Below are positions 58,132 through 64,000 of a DNA stretch of 64,000 nucleotides, piece after piece; within the stretch, counting starts at the first letter, position 1, and the number at the start of each line of letters is the position of its first letter. A program made the translations under genes and the position numbers. Under the pieces are notes generated by a model. That model saw only the letters and a program-made list of their open reading frames with translations. It did not search any database and was not told the origin of the DNA. The stretch is from contig NZ_JAVESI010000005.1 of NCBI RefSeq assembly GCF_034006665.1, positions 1 through 64,000 on the forward strand, given 5' to 3'. This stretch comes from Trichloromonas sp034006665. GTDB taxonomy: Bacteria > Desulfobacterota > Desulfuromonadia > Desulfuromonadales > Trichloromonadaceae.

Positions 58132-58637
58132 GCCTTTCCTCCCTGACCCGTCACGATCCCGAAGAACAGCGGCAGCGGCAGGAGGTCCAACTGGCCTGCT
58201 TCCGGCTGGGGTCGGAAACCTATGCCGTTGACATCATGCGCATCAAGGAGATCATCCGCCCGCAGAAGCTGACCGTCGTTCCCAGAGCGCCAAGCTTCGT
58301 CGAGGGAATGATCAATCTACGCGGCATGGTTTTGCCGGTCGTCGATCTCGGCAAGCGTTTTGGTCTTCCGGCCCTTGCCGTCGACCGGCGTTCCCGGATC
58401 ATCATCTGCGCCGTCTTCGATCGCTTCGTCGGCATTCTCGTTGAGGAAATGACGGAAGTGCGCCGTTACACCCGGCAGGAGGTTCAGCCCCCGCCGGAGT
58501 TTGTCCAGGGGCGGGAGTCGGAATTTTTTCTGGCGGTCTGCCGGCGCGAGGATGACCTTGTGATGGTTATCGATCTGGAAAAACTCTTTTCAACCGACGA
58601 GATTCTACATCTGTCCCGGCTTCAGCCAGGGCCGTGA
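58128..58637 (+). CDS. cheW: CheW-domain coupling protein
   Basis: This is a 169-residue CheW protein with the core blocks LACFRLGSETYAVDIMRIKEII and MINLRGMVLPVVDLGKRFGLP and the stretch GILVEEMTEVRRYTRQE. The ATG at 58128 overlaps the upstream receiver stop by 4 bp. It has no long N-terminal extension, unlike the first CheW of the cluster. It should couple CheA to a receptor array. The HEAT gene begins 57 bp downstream. The residues that usually contact the receptor tip are present, but the receptor gene is not in the window. Confidence 0.9.
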   Translation: MSLSSLTRHDPEEQRQRQEVQLACFRLGSETYAVDIMRIKEIIRPQKLTVVPRAPSFVEGMINLRGMVLPVVDLGKRFGLPALAVDRRSRIIICAVFDRFVGILVEEMTEVRRYTRQEVQPPPEFVQGRESEFFLAVCRREDDLVMVIDLEKLFSTDEILHLSRLQPGP

Positions 58638-58694
58638 CGCGCGGCGGGATTGCCCGCCGGTATCCGTCGCACTGCCGCGAGCAAGGATTTTTGC

Positions 58695-60701
58695 GTGGAT
58701 ATTGCTGAAATTCTGGAAAAGAAACTTGGATCCGACGATGAGGAGGCACGGATTCAGGCCGTTCGGGAACTGGCCGACCTTGGATCCCATCTGCCCATGG
58801 CGCTTTTGTACCGGGCCATGGGGGATGCGAGCTGGCGGGTTCGCAAGGAGGCTTCGGAGACCTTCATCGGTCTCTCCCGAGCCGGAGAACTGGCCGAAGA
58901 TGTTGTCGAGCTGCTTCATGCCCAGGACAATGCCGGGCTGCGCAATGTTGCCGTGGATATCCTCGTGCGCCTCGGCAGCCGGGCGCTGCCCGTTCTGCAC
59001 GAGGAAATCACCTGTTCCGATGCCGATGTGCGCAAGTTCATTCTCGATATCCTCGGGGAAATCGGCGACTCTGCCAGCCTTGCGGTGATGACCGAGGCGC
59101 TGGCCGACAGCGATCGCAACGTACGGGCTGCGGCGGCGGAAAATCTCGGCAAACTGCGAAACGCCGAGGCCCTTTCCCCACTTCTTGAAGCCATGGAAGA
59201 AGCGGATCTGCTCATGCGCTTCACCATTCTCGAAGCTTTGGGACTTATCGGCCATCCTCTCCCCTTGGAACGCATTCGAGGCTATGTTGAGGATCCCTTG
59301 CTGCGCAAGGCTCTTTTCGATTGCCTGGGGCAGATCGACATGGCCGAGGGAGCGTCGCTTCTGGCGTCGGGCCTGGGCGACCGCATGGGCAACGTTCGTG
59401 AAGCGGCGGTTCTTTCTCTGGGAGCCCTGTACCGCTCTCAGCCGCAAGCCGTGGCCGAGGCTCTGGCGCGCGATTCGAAAACGGCGGACCTCGCGATGGC
59501 CGAAGCCCTTGCATCTTCGCGCCTGCCGGTGGTGCGTGCCGCCCTGCGCCTCGTTTCTTTGGTCCCCGCCCGGCACAGCCTTGTCCACCTGCTTCCCTGG
59601 CTGGCTGACGAGGAACTGGGGCGCAAGGCCGCCCGTGCGATCCTGTCTCTGGGCCGTCCGGCGGTCGTTTCCCTGCTGCAGGACTGGTCGAACCAATCCG
59701 AGCGCTTGCAGGCGTTTCTCTGTTATCTAGCGGCGGAGACGGGGGCCGAAGAGGCGATTGAACCTCTGCTCAAAGCCCTTGATTCCGACAACCAGGAACT
59801 GGTTCTGGCCGCGGCTCACGCTCTTGGCCGGCTCCGGGTCGTCGCCGCCCTGCCGGCGCTGACCGAGGTTCTCCGCAGGGAGGATGCTGAGGCCCGGCGG
59901 GTCGCGCAGGAAGCCCTTGGCGTCCTGGCCGAAGAATCCCCAGAGGCATTTCTGACCGCCCTTGCTCCGCTGATGGAAGACGCGCGCGCCGAGACCCGCA
60001 TGGCAGCCATCGCCGTACTCGGCAAGGTGAATTTCCGGATGGTCCGACCGATGGTTTTTTTGGCTCTCAAGGACGATTCCGCCGAAGTTCGTCGCTCTGC
60101 CGTGAGCGCTCTGGGCGGAAATCCCGACATTGAACAGCTTGATGCTCTGGTCCTGGCCCTGACCGACGAGGATGCCGATGTCCGCCGAATCGCTGCGGAA
60201 GTTCTCGGAAGCTTGCGCGATCGCCGTGCCGTCGACGCCCTGGCTCTGGCTCTTCACGATGAGGATCCCTGGGTTCGGGCTACGGTCCTCAGAGCCATCG
60301 GCGCTATCGGCAGCGATCGGGCCGGCTCCCTGATTCGTGAAGCCTTGGGGGATCCGGTGGGACTGGTCTGCATCGCCGCTCTGGAAGCCTGGTTCGCCTT
60401 CGCTCCCGATGGCGCCTTCCCGCATTTGATCGCTTCGCTGTATCACGACGACGAGGAGGTTGTCGGTACCGCTCTTGCCCTTCTGGTGACAACCGGACGA
60501 CGGGACTGGCTTCCGGCCATGGCCGAGGTGCTGATCAATCATCCCCACTGGGAGGTCCGCCTGCGTTTCGCCCAAGCCCTTGAGCAGATCGGTGGGGCGA
60601 GTTGCCGCGAACTGGTCGAAAACAGGCTGCTGGTTGAAGGGGAAGAACTGGTGCACGCCCAACTGGAACAGACCCTGGAATCTCTCGGTGAGGAAGGCTA
60701 G
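58695..60701 (+). CDS. HEAT-repeat protein
   Basis: This 668-residue protein is built almost wholly from HEAT repeats. About 20 helical pairs occur with the usual D-x-x-V-R pattern, e.g. DASWRVRKEASETFIGLS, DSDRNVRAAAAENLGKL and DEDADVRRIAAEVLGSLRD. I see no signal peptide, membrane segment or catalytic domain. The GTG at 58695 (VDIAEILEKKLGSDDEEARIQAVREL) has AAGGA seven bases upstream. HEAT solenoids of this type serve as protein scaffolds, for example in phycobilin lyases and signalling proteins. It lies between cheW and cheR, so it probably holds components of the array or its output. A 3-bp gap to cheR suggests coupling. Its exact job is unknown. Confidence 0.88.
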   Translation: MDIAEILEKKLGSDDEEARIQAVRELADLGSHLPMALLYRAMGDASWRVRKEASETFIGLSRAGELAEDVVELLHAQDNAGLRNVAVDILVRLGSRALPVLHEEITCSDADVRKFILDILGEIGDSASLAVMTEALADSDRNVRAAAAENLGKLRNAEALSPLLEAMEEADLLMRFTILEALGLIGHPLPLERIRGYVEDPLLRKALFDCLGQIDMAEGASLLASGLGDRMGNVREAAVLSLGALYRSQPQAVAEALARDSKTADLAMAEALASSRLPVVRAALRLVSLVPARHSLVHLLPWLADEELGRKAARAILSLGRPAVVSLLQDWSNQSERLQAFLCYLAAETGAEEAIEPLLKALDSDNQELVLAAAHALGRLRVVAALPALTEVLRREDAEARRVAQEALGVLAEESPEAFLTALAPLMEDARAETRMAAIAVLGKVNFRMVRPMVFLALKDDSAEVRRSAVSALGGNPDIEQLDALVLALTDEDADVRRIAAEVLGSLRDRRAVDALALALHDEDPWVRATVLRAIGAIGSDRAGSLIREALGDPVGLVCIAALEAWFAFAPDGAFPHLIASLYHDDEEVVGTALALLVTTGRRDWLPAMAEVLINHPHWEVRLRFAQALEQIGGASCRELVENRLLVEGEELVHAQLEQTLESLGEEG

Positions 60702-60704
60702 AAC

Positions 60705-61583
60705 ATGCTTTTTCTCTCTCCGGAAATCTCCATGAGCGACGAGGAGTTTCGGCAAATCAAGGATCTCGTTTATGCGCATAGCGGTTTGCATTTTGGTCCG
60801 GATTCCAAATATCTGCTTGAACGGCGTCTGGGCAAGCGCCTGCAGGCCCTGCAACTGAAGAGTTTCAAGGATTACTACTATTATCTGCGGTATCACAAAA
60901 ACAGGGATGACGAATTCACGGAAGTCATCAACACTCTGACCACCAACGAGACCTATTTTTTCCGGGAAGATTTTCAACTCAAGACCTTCGTCAGAGAGAT
61001 TCTGCCGGAGATCCGAGCAAAGAAGGAGCAGATCGGCGACAAGAAGATCCGCATCTGGAGTGCCGGTTGTTCCAGCGGCGAGGAACCCTACACCATCGCC
61101 ATGCTGATACTCGACTTGGGGTTGTTCAACGGGTGGCAGATTGACATCATCGGTACTGATATCAGTCAGCGGGTGTTGCAGATCGCCCGCAAAGGGATTT
61201 ATGGGCAGTCCTCTTTCCGGTCCACCGATGCCCGCTATCTGAAAAAATACTTTACCGAAGTCGACGGCAAATATCGCATCAGCGATCAGATCAAGAATCT
61301 TGTTTCCATCAGCCATCTGAATCTTTTCGACTTCCCCCGCGTTGCCCTGCTCGGTAAATTCGATGTCATTTTCTGCCGCAACGTCATCATCTATTTTGAT
61401 CTTGCCGCCAAGAAGAAGGTCATCGACAGTTTCCACTCCCGGCTCAAGCCGGAAGGTTTTCTGCTGCTCGGCCACTCCGAGTCGTTGATGAACATCACGA
61501 CCGCCTTCGCCCTGCGCCACTACCAGCATGACATGCTTTATCAGCGGCCGGCTCTGAGTTTCGCCCCGGGAGAGCGGCCATGA
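60705..61583 (+). CDS. cheR: Chemoreceptor glutamate methyltransferase CheR
   Basis: CheR uses S-adenosylmethionine to methylate glutamates on receptors. The 292-residue protein has the N-terminal CheR domain (SDEEFRQIKDLVYAHSGLHF) and a class I methyltransferase with TTNETYFFRED, motif I WSAGCSSGEEPYTIAML, and the NVIIYFD motif. The start codon at 60705 is an ATG. The stop overlaps cheB in ATGA. It has no extra TPR region. Together with CheB it shows that the receptor for this array undergoes adaptation by methylation, even though none is encoded here. Confidence 0.95.
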   Translation: MLFLSPEISMSDEEFRQIKDLVYAHSGLHFGPDSKYLLERRLGKRLQALQLKSFKDYYYYLRYHKNRDDEFTEVINTLTTNETYFFREDFQLKTFVREILPEIRAKKEQIGDKKIRIWSAGCSSGEEPYTIAMLILDLGLFNGWQIDIIGTDISQRVLQIARKGIYGQSSFRSTDARYLKKYFTEVDGKYRISDQIKNLVSISHLNLFDFPRVALLGKFDVIFCRNVIIYFDLAAKKKVIDSFHSRLKPEGFLLLGHSESLMNITTAFALRHYQHDMLYQRPALSFAPGERP

Positions 61584-62635
61584 AAAATACCGTCCGCGTT
61601 CTGGTGGTCGATGACTCGGCCTACAACCGTCGTACGATCATCAGGTTCCTTGATGAAATCCCCGGGGTGACCGTCGTCGGCTATGCCTGTAACGGTGAAG
61701 AAGGATTGCGGAAATTTTTCGATCTGCAGCCGGATCTCGTGACTCTTGATCTGGAGATGCCGCGCATGGACGGTTTTGGCTTTTTGCGGATTGTCATGCA
61801 GAACCGACCGACCCCAGTCATCGTTGTGTCTTCCCGCGCCGATGACGAAAATGTCTTCAAGGCTTTGGAACTTGGGGCGGTCGACTTCGTCGCCAAGCCG
61901 ACCAGCCGCATCTCTCCGGAACTGGTGAATATTCGCGACGAACTGCTGAACAAGGTGATGGCAATCGCCCGCACCGACATGAACAAGGTACTGCGCCGGC
62001 CATCGCTCAGGGACCGCGCGGGGACGGTCGCTCCGCTCCATGCCGTCATTCCCCGTAGTAACGGTGTCAGCCAAGTCGTTATTGGTGCTTCCACCGGCGG
62101 GCCTCCCGCTCTCAAGGCACTGCTCTCGTCGATCAATGTCCCCTTGCCCCTCGGCATCGCCATTTCCCAGCATATGCCCCCGGTCTTTACCCGTGCTTTC
62201 GCCGAGCGCTTAAACAAGTTCTGCGCCTTGGAGGTCAAGGAGGGAGAGACGGGGGATCTGATGGTTCCCGGCCGCGTTCTCATCGCTCCCGGGGGGAAGA
62301 ATCTCACCTTTCAGGTGCGTGGCGACAAGGTCGTGGCCCTGGTCGAGGATCCTCCCCCGAGTCAACGCTACACCCCTTCCGTTGATGTCATGTTCAAGTC
62401 CGCCGGCGAGGTCTTCGGTGCGAACCTGCTCGGTGTCATCCTCACGGGGATGGGTAATGACGGTGCCCGAGGGGCGGAGCTGATCAAGGAGCGGGGGGGG
62501 CAGGTGCTCGCCGAAAGCGAGGAGAGCAGCGTGGTTTTCGGCATGCCCAAGGAAGCGATCGCCACCGGCAAGGTGGACAAGGTTCTGCCCCTTTCGCTGA
62601 TGGCCGGCGAGGTTCTCCGGCGTTGCGGTTTCTAA
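61580..62635 (+). CDS. cheB: Receptor methylesterase/response regulator CheB
   Basis: CheB demethylates receptors when phosphorylated by CheA. The 351-residue protein has a receiver with Asp57 (TLDLEMPRMDG) and an esterase domain with the catalytic triad regions GASTGGPPALKALLSS (Ser near residue 171), ISQHMPPVFTRAF (His) and TGMGNDGARGAELI (Asp). The ATG at 61580 overlaps cheR. Both domains are complete, so methylation-based adaptation is likely. The GAF gene follows after about 105 bp. Confidence 0.95.
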   Translation: MKNTVRVLVVDDSAYNRRTIIRFLDEIPGVTVVGYACNGEEGLRKFFDLQPDLVTLDLEMPRMDGFGFLRIVMQNRPTPVIVVSSRADDENVFKALELGAVDFVAKPTSRISPELVNIRDELLNKVMAIARTDMNKVLRRPSLRDRAGTVAPLHAVIPRSNGVSQVVIGASTGGPPALKALLSSINVPLPLGIAISQHMPPVFTRAFAERLNKFCALEVKEGETGDLMVPGRVLIAPGGKNLTFQVRGDKVVALVEDPPPSQRYTPSVDVMFKSAGEVFGANLLGVILTGMGNDGARGAELIKERGGQVLAESEESSVVFGMPKEAIATGKVDKVLPLSLMAGEVLRRCGF

Positions 62636-62740
62636 GGGCAAACGGCTGATTTGCTTTCGGCATTGTCCGAGACGGTATCGGTCGACGATGCGCGGATTTA
62701 TCAGTCATTCTGTTGAAAATTTCTTCCGGGAGCGGCTTAC

Positions 62741-63568
62741 ATGTCGGAATTCAACGAGGAAAACGGTTCAGTCAAACGGGCCGAGGAGTTTCTTCAGGTC
62801 TTCAAAAAGGGTGCCGAATTTACTCAGGCCCTGCTCAAAGAGAACGAGCGTCTGCGTTACCAGATTCTCAAACTGAAGGAGCCGGCGGCACAGGATCTCT
62901 CTTCTCCCGCGCAACTGGAGGAGCTGCAAAGACTGAGACGGCAGGTTGCCGAACTGGAGCGCGAAAAGCAGGAGATTCTTGACCGGATCAAGGCGGTCGA
63001 GGAGGAGAACCATGATTTCGCCAATCGTTACGTGGTGGTCGAATCGGAAAACAACATGCTGGCGAATCTGTACATCGCTTCCTACCAGTTGCATTCCACC
63101 CTTGATTTCAAGGAAGTATTGCAGATTATTTCCGAAATCATCATCAACCTGATTGGTGCCGAAGTTTTCGCCTTGCTGCTTTTGGACGAAAAGAGCGGAA
63201 AGCTCGAACTCGCCAGTCAGGAAGGAATCAACGAGGCGGACCTGCCGCCCATCAATCTGGGGGTAGGGGTGATTGGACAGTCGGGGCAAACCGGCGAGAA
63301 TCATTTCGTCGAGGACATTGAGGCCTACCAGCTCGATTACACCCATCCCATGGCCTGTATCCCCTTGAAAATCAAAGAACATGTCATCGGCGTGATCGTT
63401 ATTTACCGATTGCTAGAACAGAAGCGGCGCTTCGCCGATGTCGACTATGAACTGTTCACCCTGCTCGCCGGCCATGCGGCGACCGCTATATTCTCCTCCC
63501 GGCTCTATTCCGAGTCGGAAAGGAAGCTTTCGACCATTCAAGGTTTTATTAACCTGCTGACGAAATAG
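62741..63568 (+). CDS. Coiled-coil and GAF domain protein
   Basis: This 275-residue protein starts with a helical region (1-110) that contains a strong coiled coil (ELEREKQEILDRIKAVEEENHD), then a GAF domain (about 120-260) with HSTLDFKEVLQIISEIIINLIGAEVFALLLLDEKSG and the later MACIPLKIKEHVIGVIVIYR. GAF domains of this kind sense small molecules or redox state. It has no kinase, HPt or output domain and no membrane segment. The ATG at 62741 has GGAG nine bases upstream. It lies between cheB and the last receiver gene and could be an input to the array. The ligand is unknown. Confidence 0.85.
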   Translation: MSEFNEENGSVKRAEEFLQVFKKGAEFTQALLKENERLRYQILKLKEPAAQDLSSPAQLEELQRLRRQVAELEREKQEILDRIKAVEEENHDFANRYVVVESENNMLANLYIASYQLHSTLDFKEVLQIISEIIINLIGAEVFALLLLDEKSGKLELASQEGINEADLPPINLGVGVIGQSGQTGENHFVEDIEAYQLDYTHPMACIPLKIKEHVIGVIVIYRLLEQKRRFADVDYELFTLLAGHAATAIFSSRLYSESERKLSTIQGFINLLTK

Positions 63569-63588
63569 GGCAGGGAAGGGAAGATCCT

Positions 63589-63966
63589 GTGGAAACCAAG
63601 CGTGTTCTGATTGTGGATGATTCGCCCACCATGCGGCAGTTGCTGGTCTATGCCGTCAAACGACTGCCGGGGGTGGCGATTTCCGAAGCGGCGAACGGGG
63701 TCGATGGGCTCAAGAAGATTACCAGCGAACGGTTCGACCTGATTTTTACCGACATCAACATGCCGGTCATGGACGGTCTCAAACTGGTCAGCCTGGTCCG
63801 TAAGGATCCGGCCCTGAAGGAGGTTCCGATCGTGGTGATCTCCACCGAGGGGGCCGAGGAGGATCGTAGCCGCGCCTTCGCCCTGGGGGCCAACGATTAT
63901 ATCACCAAGCCGGTGCAGTCCCCCCAGGTCCAGGAAGTTGCTCGCCGCCTGCTGTCGCTCAAGTAG
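63589..63966 (+). CDS. Single-domain response regulator (CheY-like)
   Basis: This is a 125-residue stand-alone receiver. The acceptor Asp55 lies in IFTDINMPVMDG, the acidic pair in IVDDSPTM, and the lysine in YITKPV near 108. The start is a GTG at 63589, 20 bp after the GAF gene. It closely resembles the receiver at 54667 (shared DINMP...DGL/LV and ISTEG/EEDR patterns), which suggests duplication within the cluster. The target is unknown. It is the last complete gene before the window ends. Confidence 0.88.
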   Translation: METKRVLIVDDSPTMRQLLVYAVKRLPGVAISEAANGVDGLKKITSERFDLIFTDINMPVMDGLKLVSLVRKDPALKEVPIVVISTEGAEEDRSRAFALGANDYITKPVQSPQVQEVARRLLSLK

Positions 63967-64000
63967 GGATGCCTGGGATCCCTTGCGATTCCTTGCACCC
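63967..64000 (+). other. Window end, no feature resolved
   Basis: The last 34 bases after the receiver stop contain no start codon with a ribosome site that I can support. The operon may continue beyond the window. Confidence 0.4.

Noticed and set aside
1..64000. CRISPR arrays, rRNA and tRNA genes, prophage or insertion sequences
   Set aside because: No regularly spaced repeats, no rRNA or tRNA-like conserved segments and no transposase or integrase genes were recognised on either strand.

Overview
The window reads as a chromosome segment of a GC-rich, Gram-negative bacterium of the Desulfuromonadia (Geobacter / Pelobacter / Desulfuromonas type). The evidence is the gene neighbourhoods yicC-gmk-rpoZ-rel, mutL-miaA-hfq and rnc-(radical SAM)-era-der, a DHH-CBS-CBS-nucleotidyltransferase of the type known from Geobacter, a PxxKW cysteine-rich protein, DUF4388/PATAN and HEAT proteins inside a chemosensory cluster, and a complete head-to-head olefin (ole) cluster. 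I see no rRNA, tRNA, CRISPR array, phage or intact insertion sequence.

Positions 1-22387 are almost entirely minus strand and accessory or envelope-related. After the tail of one plus-strand gene come a two-gene lipid ABC transporter (mlaE with a fused N-terminal domain, then mlaF), an MFS permease, and a long drug-efflux block. Read in transcription order (15760 down to about 3638), that block holds two TetR regulators, an RND periplasmic adaptor, an RND pump, a NodT-type outer membrane factor, an HlyD adaptor, an RbbA-like ABC-ABC-permease fusion and a second ABC-2 permease. A clear promoter and a perfect GACTGA-N4-TCAGTC operator sit in front of the first TetR gene. Next is oleA-oleB-oleC-oleD followed by a Sfp-type phosphopantetheinyl transferase, a set that should make very long internal olefins by joining two fatty acyl chains. 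A Bax-inhibitor-1 family membrane protein ends this half.

Positions 22500-53319 are mostly plus-strand housekeeping genes. They comprise yicC, gmk, rpoZ, the bifunctional (p)ppGpp enzyme and ridA. A bidirectional terminator follows, then a minus-strand group (rpmB, an FAD-type protein, a DUF523 protein, purN, purM). A plus-strand run continues with rimI, pyrK, pyrD, the DHH-CBS-nucleotidyltransferase, a site-2 protease, scpA, scpB and an RluB-type pseudouridine synthase. Then come a large TPR protein with an ExeA-like ATPase, mutL-miaA-hfq, a DUF512 radical SAM protein, a TPR protein, lrgA-lrgB, the divergent PxxKW gene, and rnc-radical SAM-era-der.

Positions 53337-63966 form a chemosensory operon with no receptor gene and no flagellar genes: PATAN (DUF4388) protein, receiver, CheA, CheW, receiver, CheW, HEAT-repeat protein, CheR, CheB, coiled-coil/GAF protein, receiver. 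Most joints overlap or are under 25 bp. The presence of CheR and CheB means a methylated receptor must be encoded elsewhere. The HEAT protein, the PATAN protein and three stand-alone receivers suggest an output other than flagellar steering.

Most likely sources of new biology are the receptor-less chemosensory operon with its large HEAT-repeat protein, the ole cluster with a linked phosphopantetheinyl transferase, and the efflux operon that combines an RND and an ABC exporter around one outer membrane factor. None of these is proven new from sequence alone.
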